In this document: positions 1 through 5,900 of the stretch, in pieces | Layout: every line of letters begins with the position of its first letter | Position numbering within the stretch: the stretch's first letter is position 1 | Source: CAZJTL01 sp964548905 | Lineage (GTDB): Bacteria; Cyanobacteriota; Cyanobacteriia; Cyanobacteriales; Xenococcaceae | Reading direction: 5' to 3' | Assembly (NCBI GenBank): GCA_964548905.1 | Contig: CAZJTL010000088.1 | Location: 1-19,081 of the forward strand | DNA: 19,081 nucleotides | Translations under genes and position numbers: made by a program | Notes under the pieces: generated by a model | Told to the model about the DNA's origin: nothing | What the model saw: the letters and a program-made list of their open reading frames with translations, nothing else | The model's database searches: none

Positions 1-27
1 GATCTGAAACATTCTGAGTTTCAGATC
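1..27. terminator. Perfect inverted repeat, possible terminator of an upstream gene
   Basis: The first 10 bases (gatctgaaac) are exactly complementary to bases 18-27 (gtttcagatc), with a 7-base loop. The stem begins at the window edge, so it may be longer. A loose T-rich run follows about ten bases later rather than at once, so a rho-independent terminator is plausible but not textbook. No upstream gene can be seen. Confidence 0.35.
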
Positions 28-133
28 TCTCTACAATTTTTGTCCTGTACTTAGCAATTTTTTATCTAATCTTTATTATGTTTGGCTGCTTTGGTCTACT
101 ATTGAATCTGGTTCGATCGCAAATAAATATTTT

Positions 134-1081
134 ATGAAATCTGTCAAGTTATTAACTCCAGCCTTATTTGCTTTTGGTTTATGTTCGCTAGGTTATTTTT
201 TCGCTCTTAAATTTACAGCCGCTAACCCTACTGTAGCTAGTACAAATAATCCCGATCTCCCTCCTGTTATTGCTGCTGCTGGTGATATTGCTTGTGTGCC
301 TCCTAGTAACAGAGAAGCAAAGAAATCGACTTGTCAGATGAAAGCAACTTCCGATTTATTGGTTAACACAAATTTAGCCGCAGTCCTGCCTTTAGGCGAT
401 CTTCAATATGAACTCGGTGAATTTCCCTATTTTCAACAATCTTACCATCCTACTTGGGGACGAGTTAAATCTATATCTCGTCCAGTTCCAGGCAATCACG
501 AATACTATACTGATGGTGCTTCTGGTTATTACACATATTTTGGCAAGATTGCTGGCAATCCAAATAAGGGATATTACAGCTACGATATTGGAAATTGGCA
601 TTTAATCGCTCTCAACTCTAACTGCTCTGACGTTAGCTGCGAAGCCGATTCACCCCAAGTAGAATGGCTTAAAGAAGATCTAGCCGCACATCCCAGTGCT
701 TGTACGATCGCCTACTGGCATCATCCCCGTTTTTCTTCTGGAACCCACGGTAACGACGAAAATTTAGACGCTTTTTGGCAAGTTCTCGATCGAGCTGGTG
801 TCGAAATAGTTCTTAATGGTCACGATCATCATTACGAAAGATTTGCGCCCCAAACTCCTGAAGCTAAACAAGACAAGTTAAAAGGGATTCGTCAGTTTGT
901 TGTCGGTACTGGTGGCAAGAATCTCTATCCAGTCAAAGGCATTCAACCCAACAGCGAAATTCACAACAATGAAACCTATGGTATTCTCAAACTAACTTTA
1001 CATCAGGATAGTTACGATTGGAAATTTGAGCCGATCGCGGGACAAAATTTTACCGATTCAGGTAGCGATCGGTGTCATTAG
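134..1081 (+). CDS. Exported metallophosphoesterase (purple acid phosphatase-like)
   Basis: The 315-residue protein has the calcineurin-like metallophosphoesterase motifs in order: GD at 50-51, GDLQY at 88-92, GNHEY at 120-124, a His pair (HHPRF) at 196-200 and GHDHHYERF at 229-237. These are the ligands of a dinuclear metal centre that hydrolyses phosphate esters. The GHDHHYER form resembles purple acid phosphatase and PhoD/PhoX-neighbouring exported enzymes more than cytosolic nucleases. Residues 1-26 are a short basic start followed by a hydrophobic stretch, so the enzyme is probably exported or anchored outside the inner membrane; Cys17 does not sit in a proper lipobox. The substrate cannot be told. 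No clear Shine-Dalgarno precedes the ATG at 134, but the signal-like N terminus supports this start. It is convergent with the larE-type gene, with heptad repeats between them. Confidence 0.85.
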   Translation: MKSVKLLTPALFAFGLCSLGYFFALKFTAANPTVASTNNPDLPPVIAAAGDIACVPPSNREAKKSTCQMKATSDLLVNTNLAAVLPLGDLQYELGEFPYFQQSYHPTWGRVKSISRPVPGNHEYYTDGASGYYTYFGKIAGNPNKGYYSYDIGNWHLIALNSNCSDVSCEADSPQVEWLKEDLAAHPSACTIAYWHHPRFSSGTHGNDENLDAFWQVLDRAGVEIVLNGHDHHYERFAPQTPEAKQDKLKGIRQFVVGTGGKNLYPVKGIQPNSEIHNNETYGILKLTLHQDSYDWKFEPIAGQNFTDSGSDRCH

Positions 1082-1124
1082 AAGGCAGTCCTTATGAAAA
1101 AAATTCACCATCAGAAATGAAAGT

Positions 1125-1152
1125 AGGCAAAAGGCAAGAGGCAAGAGGCAAA
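1125..1152. repeat. Tandem heptanucleotide repeat (aggcaag type), 4 units
   Basis: Four head-to-tail 7-base units (aggcaaa, aggcaag, aggcaag, aggcaaa) lie in the gap between the convergent phosphoesterase and larE-type genes. This is the form of the short tandemly repeated repetitive (STRR) sequences known from cyanobacteria. Confidence 0.85.
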
Positions 1153-1184
1153 AGTAAAATTCTCCTTTCAAGTCACAAGGCAAT

Positions 1185-1248
1185 GAACTTAAGACTTAAG
1201 ACTTATGACTTAAGACTTATGACTTATGACTTAAGACTTATGACTTGT
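1185..1248. repeat. Tandem heptanucleotide repeat (gacttaa/gacttat type), 8-9 units
   Basis: From 1193 to 1248 there are eight 7-base units: gacttaa, gacttat, gacttaa, gacttat, gacttat, gacttaa, gacttat and a degenerate gacttgt. An imperfect unit precedes them at 1185-1192. The tract ends six bases before the larE-type stop codon. It is a second STRR family, 32 bases from the first. A reading frame that runs across it at 1072-1302 is only the repeat being translated. Confidence 0.9.
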
Positions 1249-1253
1249 CTTCC

Positions 1254-2069
1254 CTATTCCCTGACTTCTGCAACAAGTCTATTGAGCTTACCGCTACGAT
1301 AACCTTCTAAATCTAGAGTTACATAAACAAATCCATAGTTTTGAAAGACTGAAATTAGTTCGGGTAAATTGGTATTAATCACAAAATTTTGAATTTGTTC
1401 TGGTGGTAATTCAATTCTAGCTGTATCGCCTTCCGATCGCACGCGCAGATTTTGATACCCTAGTTTGCGTAGATAAACTTCTGCTCGTCCCACTCTTTGC
1501 AATTTGGAGATAGTAATTTCTTCACCGTAAGGAAAACGTGAACTCAAACAGGGTTGAGCTGGTTTATCCCACCAAGATAGTCCTAATTGCTGAGATAATT
1601 GGCGTACTTCGGCTTTAGTAACACCTATCTCGGCTAATGGAGATCTAGCCCCTCTTTCTTTAGCTGCTTGGATACCTGGACGATAATCTTGTAAGTCATC
1701 CGCATTCACCCCATCAACAACATAAGGATATCCTCGTTCGATCGCCAGAGGTTTAAGAGTATCGTGTAGTTCGCTTTTACAAAAATAACAACGATTGACT
1801 GGGTTAGAAGTGTAGTTAGGATTATCCATCTCCTTAGTAGTTACTAACTCGTGTTTAATCCCGATCGCTTGTGCTTGGATAGAAGCATCATCTAATTCTT
1901 CTGGAAGTAAAGAAGGAGAAACAGCAGTAATAGCTAAAGCGCGATCGCCCAAAACATCGTAGGCAATTTTAGCAACTAAAGTGCTGTCAACTCCACCAGA
2001 ATAGGCAATCAATGCCCGATCCATTTGAGCAAATAAAGCTTTAAGCCGCTCTAATTTATCTTCAAGCAT
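1254..2069 (-). CDS. larE: ATP-dependent sacrificial sulfur transferase, LarE family (PP-loop)
   Basis: The 271-residue protein begins with a PP-loop pyrophosphatase domain, SGGVDS at residues 24-29 in the AYSGGVDSTLVAK context, which binds and adenylylates the substrate. The family signature PCLSSRFPYG at 173-182 carries Cys174, at the position of the sacrificial Cys176 of Lactobacillus plantarum LarE, which gives up its sulfur to the nickel-pincer cofactor precursor of lactate racemase. CYFC at 94-97 is a second cysteine pair; some LarE proteins instead hold an iron-sulfur cluster that recycles sulfur, but its ligands cannot be assigned here. Length matches the family (about 270-280). No larA, larB or larC is in the window, so the cofactor's client enzyme is unknown and another sulfur-transfer role is possible. 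The ATG at 2069 is the natural start; there is no clear Shine-Dalgarno. Confidence 0.85.
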   Translation of the reverse strand: MLEDKLERLKALFAQMDRALIAYSGGVDSTLVAKIAYDVLGDRALAITAVSPSLLPEELDDASIQAQAIGIKHELVTTKEMDNPNYTSNPVNRCYFCKSELHDTLKPLAIERGYPYVVDGVNADDLQDYRPGIQAAKERGARSPLAEIGVTKAEVRQLSQQLGLSWWDKPAQPCLSSRFPYGEEITISKLQRVGRAEVYLRKLGYQNLRVRSEGDTARIELPPEQIQNFVINTNLPELISVFQNYGFVYVTLDLEGYRSGKLNRLVAEVRE

Positions 2070-2202
2070 AGGTTAAATGTAACATTTTCTATCTCTATGT
2101 TTACGTATTTTAGAGAAACATATAAACCATGAACCCTAAAACAAACATCTAATTTAAGTTTTATTAAAAAAATGGAATAATCAATACAAATTTGACTCCC
2201 CT

Positions 2203-2231
2203 TTGATACGATGAGTCGAATTGCCTATTAA
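2203..2231 (+). promoter_or_regulatory. Candidate sigma70-type promoter for the small membrane protein
   Basis: TTGATA at 2203-2208 and TATTAA at 2226-2231 are separated by exactly 17 bases. They lie 65 bases upstream of the ATG at 2296 and point towards it. This is inferred from consensus only; the region is AT-rich, so a chance match is possible. Confidence 0.35.
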
Positions 2232-2295
2232 ATTGATATAAATACCTCTTAAATTAATAGACTCAAGTATTTATCTAGTTAAAGATTATAAAACA

Positions 2296-2610
2296 ATGAA
2301 GCATTACTGTGACGAATGGATCCAGGAATGGTGTGATTCTAACGGCTGGACAGAGCTATTTATAGAGAGATACAACAACTATTGGGCATTTCCACCTGGT
2401 GCAGTTATGCCTGAACCCATTCCTTCAAATACTCTGAGCCTGATTAAAGCAGAAAAAGGCATGAGTGACGAAGAAAAGACTTGGGTGGCAACATCTATAA
2501 TTTTCACTTTAATTGCTGTAATCCTAAGTTATTTAATCCTGTGTCCCATGCCAATCGTTTTTGCTTTTGCATTTGATGCGATTACCGTGGCTCAATTAGA
2601 AGTAGAATAA
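2296..2610 (+). CDS. Small conserved cyanobacterial membrane protein, function unknown
   Basis: The 104-residue protein has a polar, aromatic-rich N-terminal half (EWIQEWCDSNGWTELF, then ERYNNYWAFPPGAVMPEPIP up to about residue 43). A hydrophobic region follows at about 64-98, broken by a CPMP motif at 83-86, giving one long or two short membrane segments. The N-terminal half resembles a small hypothetical protein I recall as widespread in cyanobacteria, but I know no function for it. Start at 2296 is preceded by an AT-rich leader without a strong Shine-Dalgarno; a candidate promoter lies at 2203-2231. It stands alone, divergent from the larE-type gene. Confidence 0.75.
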   Translation: MKHYCDEWIQEWCDSNGWTELFIERYNNYWAFPPGAVMPEPIPSNTLSLIKAEKGMSDEEKTWVATSIIFTLIAVILSYLILCPMPIVFAFAFDAITVAQLEVE

Positions 2611-2643
2611 ATAGTCTAGGAAGTTAGAACTCAGGAGTCAGTC

Positions 2644-2712
2644 GTAGGGGCGGCGCTTAAAAGTCGGACGCAGGTTCCGACTACGCGCCTTGCGAATGGC
2701 TATTCGCCCGTA
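2644..2712. repeat. Nested inverted-repeat intergenic element
   Basis: GC-richer than its surroundings, this stretch can fold as a nested hairpin: ggcgc (2652-2656) with gcgcc (2685-2689) outside, gtcgga (2663-2668) with tccgac (2676-2681) inside. A second hairpin follows, gcgaat (2692-2697) with attcgc (2702-2707). The ends, gtaggggcg at 2644 and cgcccgtac at 2704-2712, are nearly complementary. It resembles dispersed palindromic repeats common between cyanobacterial genes. It could also end transcription of the gene at 2296, although no T run follows. Confidence 0.6.
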
Positions 2713-2782
2713 CAGAAGTCAGAAGTGAAAGACGTAATATACCGTTCTTAGGAGACAGAGGAGTAGCGACACTCAAAACTTG

Positions 2783-3022
2783 CTAGGAACGGATAGTCAC
2801 TGTCAAAGTTAAACCAGTCATTCGCCAAGTGTCAAAGCATTCTTTGAATAAGACTTCACTAGCAGCAGTTAAATCTCCATCGTCATCAACAATTCCACCT
2901 TGGAGCAATTTTCCGCCATAAGTTTTTAAATTCAATCGAATTCGATCGTCCTCTTCTTGATGTAAAATTAGTTTTCCTCTGGCTAAAACTTGTCCTGCAC
3001 GGCTGATAATTGCACATTCCAT
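2783..3022 (-). CDS. Hypothetical protein, 79 residues
   Basis: I do not recognise this protein. It is soluble, with no signal or membrane segment. The N-terminal half (MECAIISRAGQVLARGKLIL) looks like a beta-hairpin, followed by an acidic stretch (HQEEDDRIRL, then GGIVDDDGDL) and a C-terminal part, FKECFDTWRMTGLTLTVTIRS, that reads as helix then strand. It has two cysteines far apart (3 and 62). It stands alone on the minus strand, divergent from mrp with about 500 bases between them. The start at 3022 lacks a clear Shine-Dalgarno. Length and amino-acid composition look like a genuine small gene rather than a random frame, but the evidence is modest. Confidence 0.55.
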   Translation of the reverse strand: MECAIISRAGQVLARGKLILHQEEDDRIRLNLKTYGGKLLQGGIVDDDGDLTAASEVLFKECFDTWRMTGLTLTVTIRS

Positions 3023-3530
3023 AGCTAAAATTGATTAAACCATCAAAACATTAGTTAATTTTACAGGACATATGGAGCCAATATCTTTCCCATAGCATAT
3101 TGCTACAATTCATTATTATTTTTTTAATTGATTTTCCCGATCGATTATCAATTTTTTTGACAACATATCCTTTATTTTTCAGTACAAGTCGCCTGAGTCT
3201 ATAGAGTTGATTAGTCGATCTAATTTTTTCTTAAATTTCAACGTAAAAGTAGATAAAATTTTGGAACTATCTTCTTGCTTGATTATCTCTTCAATTGGGA
3301 ATTGGTATAATTAATCTCTTCGCTAGCTTACCCTGTCTGCAATTAAGCCAGTAAAAATAGGTGATATAACTAGAAAATCGTCTATGTAAAGTATAAAAAT
3401 TGCAGATAGTTCTTTGGGCGATCGCAACCAACAAACCTTTACCATTTATTAATAGATAAGAAAAATTGTGGCAATAACTGGCAATATCCAGGTACAGTCT
3501 GTCACGCCTCCAGAGGGGAACTAGATCAAT
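3023..3530. other. 508-base intergenic region upstream of mrp
   Basis: No credible gene is seen here. The region is strongly AT-rich in its first part, carries one HIP1 octamer (3418-3425), and separates two divergent genes, so it should contain promoters for both. An 84-codon frame on the minus strand (3291-3545) overlaps the mrp start and is best treated as chance. Purine-rich agagggg about a dozen bases before 3531 can serve as the mrp ribosome-binding site. Confidence 0.6.
3303..3311 (+). promoter_or_regulatory. Candidate extended -10 promoter for mrp-rodA
   Basis: TGGTATAAT at 3303-3311 is a perfect extended -10 element (TGnTATAAT). No good -35 is present at the right spacing, which extended -10 promoters tolerate. 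It would give a leader of about 210 bases before the mrp ATG. Consensus match only. Confidence 0.35.
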
Positions 3531-4595
3531 ATGCTCGATCATCAATCAATTTTAGAAGTTTTGCGACCAGTGCAAGATCCCGAACTGCAAAAAAGTTTGG
3601 TGGAACTAAACATGATTCGCAACATTGAAGTAAATGACGGGACAGTCAGCTTTACCCTAGTATTGACTACACCCGCTTGTCCTTTGCGAGAATTTATCGT
3701 TGAAGACTGTACCAAAGCAGTCAAAACCTTACCAGGTGTAGAAGATGTCAAAGTAGATGTCACCGCCGAAACACCCCAACAAAAAACCACTTTACCCAAT
3801 CAACAATCCGTCCCAGGAGTAAGGAATATTGTCGCCATCTCTAGCGGTAAAGGTGGAGTCGGTAAAAGCTCAGTGGCGGTGAATGTAGCAGTTGCCTTAG
3901 CACAAAAAGGCGCAAAAGTGGGTTTGCTCGATGCCGATATTTATGGTCCCAATGCTCCTAATATGTTAGGACTTGCCGACGCAAAAGTACTAGTCAAACA
4001 AGGTGCTAACGGAGAGGTTTTAGAACCAGCCTTTAACTACGGAGTTAAGTTAGTTTCGATGGCATTTCTGATCGATACCGATCAACCTGTAATTTGGCGG
4101 GGACCGATGCTCAACGGTATTATCAGACAGTTTCTTTACCAAGTAGACTGGGGTGAGTTAGATTATTTAATCGTTGATATGCCGCCAGGAACGGGAGACG
4201 CTCAACTAACCTTAACACAAGCCGTACCCATGGCAGGAGCAGTAATTGTCACCACACCACAAACAGTATCTTTATTAGATGCTCGTCGCGGTTTAAAAAT
4301 GTTTCAGCAAATGGGGGTTAAGATACTGGGCATTGTCGAAAATATGAGTTATTTTATACCACCAGATAATCGCGATCGCAGCTACGATTTGTTTGGTTCT
4401 GGAGGAGGTGAAAAAGCATCTAAAGAATTAAACGTACCTTTGCTCGGTTGCGTACCATTAGAGATATCTTTGCGCGAAGGAGGCGATCGCGGCATTCCGA
4501 TTACGATCGCCGACCCTGAATCGGCATCAGCTAAAGCACTTTCAGCCATCGCCGAACAAATCGCTGCCAAAGTGTCGATCACTGCTTTAATTTAG
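3531..4595 (+). CDS. mrp: Mrp/ApbC (NBP35-type) P-loop ATPase, iron-sulfur cluster carrier family
   Basis: The 354-residue protein has an N-terminal MIP18 (DUF59) domain at about 1-80, with the TTPACPL signature at 46-52. A MinD/ParA-like P-loop domain follows, with the deviant Walker A KGGVGKS at 107-113 (two lysines, SSGKGGVGKSS), the switch region DADIYGPN at 134-141 and the DMPPGTGD Walker B motif at 216-223. The family carries iron-sulfur clusters to apoproteins as a dimer. The CxxC that binds the bridging cluster in E. coli Mrp and NBP35, expected just after ENMSYF, is absent: the sequence reads ENMSYFIPPDNRDRSYD at 270-286. A different ligand set or a different role is therefore possible. 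A purine-rich ribosome-binding site lies upstream of the ATG. rodA follows after 33 bases in the same direction, so the two are probably co-transcribed. Confidence 0.9.
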   Translation: MLDHQSILEVLRPVQDPELQKSLVELNMIRNIEVNDGTVSFTLVLTTPACPLREFIVEDCTKAVKTLPGVEDVKVDVTAETPQQKTTLPNQQSVPGVRNIVAISSGKGGVGKSSVAVNVAVALAQKGAKVGLLDADIYGPNAPNMLGLADAKVLVKQGANGEVLEPAFNYGVKLVSMAFLIDTDQPVIWRGPMLNGIIRQFLYQVDWGELDYLIVDMPPGTGDAQLTLTQAVPMAGAVIVTTPQTVSLLDARRGLKMFQQMGVKILGIVENMSYFIPPDNRDRSYDLFGSGGGEKASKELNVPLLGCVPLEISLREGGDRGIPITIADPESASAKALSAIAEQIAAKVSITALI

Positions 4596-4622
4596 GGATT
4601 AGGGGCTAGGGACTAGGGGCTA
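4595..4622. repeat. Tandem heptanucleotide repeat (ggggcta type), 4 units, between mrp and rodA
   Basis: Four 7-base units (gggatta, ggggcta, gggacta, ggggcta) start on the last base of the mrp stop codon and end six bases before the rodA ATG. They fill almost the entire intergenic gap. This is a third heptad family in the window and replaces any recognisable ribosome-binding site for rodA. Confidence 0.85.
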
Positions 4623-4628
4623 GTTAAT

Positions 4629-5900
4629 ATGTTTCACCAAAAAACTCTCAAAAATAACGCTTGGAAGCAGCAATGGAATTTATTTATTTACCCTTGGCAA
4701 CAAGTTGACTGGTTTTTGTTGTTTCTTGTAGTTGGGTTGACTGCTTTTGCTGCTTTGATGATTAATACTACAGAAGTAGGGCGGGGAAATCACTGGATAC
4801 AGCATTCAGTCATTGGTGCGATCGGGACGATAATTGCTTTTTTTCTGGCACGTTCGCCTTACAAATTACTGTTTGGTATTCATTGGATTATTTATGCCAT
4901 TATCAATCTAGTTTTAGGGGTGGTAATTGCGATCGGGGTGACAGCCAATGGCGCTCAAAGTTGGCTGAATTTGGGAGGATTTAATTTTCAGCCTTCAGAG
5001 TTGGCGAAATTAAGCGTAATTATTACTCTAGCGGCAATTCTGCACAAACGTCCTGCTTCTAATTTGACTTCAATTTTACTGGTGTTGCTAGTAACGGCAT
5101 TACCTTGGATCTTAATTATGTTGCAACCAGATTTGGGAACTGGTTTGGTCTTTGGTGCAATTGTCTTGGGGATGTTGTATTGGGCAAATGCCAATCCTGG
5201 TTGGTTGTTTTTAATGATTTCGCCTTTAGTTTCAGCTATTTTATTCAACCTGTTTTTACCAGGATGGTTGGTATGGACTTTGGCAACGATCACGATCGCT
5301 TGGTTTACTTTGCCTTGGCGAGCATTTTCTTCCCTATTAGCTTTGGGAGTTAATTTAGGATCGGGAAAGCTAGGGGAATTGCTATGGTCGTTACTTAAAC
5401 CATATCAAAAAGACCGCTTAACCTTGTTCCTTACCCCCGAAAAAGATCCTTTAGGCGGAGGATATCATTTGATTCAATCTCGAATTGCGATCGGTTCGGG
5501 GGAATTTTGGGGAAGAGGACTCTATCACGGTACACAAACCGATTTAAAGTTCATTCCCGAACAACATACAGACTTTATATTTTCCGCCATTGGCGAGCAA
5601 TTAGGATTTTTTGGTAGTGCAGTAGTCATTATTGTTTTTTGGTTGATTTGTCTGCGATTAGTTTTAATTGCTTGCCATGCTAAGGACAATTTTGGTTCCT
5701 TATTGGCGATCGGTGTTTTTTCTATGATCGCTTTTCAAGCTATTCTCAACATTAGTATGACTGTCGGTATTGCACCGATTACTGGTATTCCTCTCCCTTG
5801 GTTGAGCTATGGTGGTTCGGCTTTACTGACTAATTTTTTGGCTTTGGGTATAGTTGAGTCAGTATCTAATTTTCGACAGAAAAAGCGCAGATTTTTTTAG
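4629..5900 (+). CDS. rodA: Peptidoglycan polymerase RodA (SEDS family)
   Basis: The 423-residue, strongly hydrophobic protein should span the membrane about ten times. The SEDS signatures are present: QPSELAK at 121-127, QPDLGTG at 166-172, the extracellular-loop motif EKDPLGGGYH at 271-280 with the invariant catalytic Asp273, GRGLYHGTQ at 296-304, PEQHTDFIF at 310-318 and GIPLPWLSYGGS at 386-397. RodA polymerises glycan strands from lipid II with a class B PBP partner during lateral wall synthesis. I call RodA rather than FtsW from the QPDLGTG and PEQHTDFIFSAIGEQLGF forms; FtsW is less likely. There is a basic tail (RQKKRRFF). The ATG at 4629 follows directly on the heptad tract, without a Shine-Dalgarno. 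Its stop overlaps, tail to tail by 4 bases, that of the phosphatase gene. Confidence 0.9.
   Translation: MFHQKTLKNNAWKQQWNLFIYPWQQVDWFLLFLVVGLTAFAALMINTTEVGRGNHWIQHSVIGAIGTIIAFFLARSPYKLLFGIHWIIYAIINLVLGVVIAIGVTANGAQSWLNLGGFNFQPSELAKLSVIITLAAILHKRPASNLTSILLVLLVTALPWILIMLQPDLGTGLVFGAIVLGMLYWANANPGWLFLMISPLVSAILFNLFLPGWLVWTLATITIAWFTLPWRAFSSLLALGVNLGSGKLGELLWSLLKPYQKDRLTLFLTPEKDPLGGGYHLIQSRIAIGSGEFWGRGLYHGTQTDLKFIPEQHTDFIFSAIGEQLGFFGSAVVIIVFWLICLRLVLIACHAKDNFGSLLAIGVFSMIAFQAILNISMTVGIAPITGIPLPWLSYGGSALLTNFLALGIVESVSNFRQKKRRFF

Noticed and set aside
134..190. Lipoprotein signal around Cys17 of the metallophosphoesterase
   Set aside because: The residue before Cys is Leu, which does not fit a lipobox (needs Gly, Ala or Ser); a plain signal peptide or anchor is more likely.
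1125..1248. Possible CRISPR array
   Set aside because: The units are 7 bases long and head to tail with no spacers.
1072..1302. 76-codon frame between the phosphoesterase and larE-type genes
   Set aside because: Its middle part is only the heptad repeats being translated (LRLKTYDLRLMTYDLRL), and its ends overlap both neighbouring genes.
3157..3185. TTGACA as a -35 element in front of mrp
   Set aside because: No acceptable -10 hexamer lies 16-18 bases downstream.
3291..3545. 84-codon frame on the minus strand upstream of mrp
   Set aside because: It overlaps the mrp start and ribosome-binding site, has no recognisable domain, and its composition (many Tyr, Ile, Cys, Arg) looks like translated AT-rich intergenic DNA.
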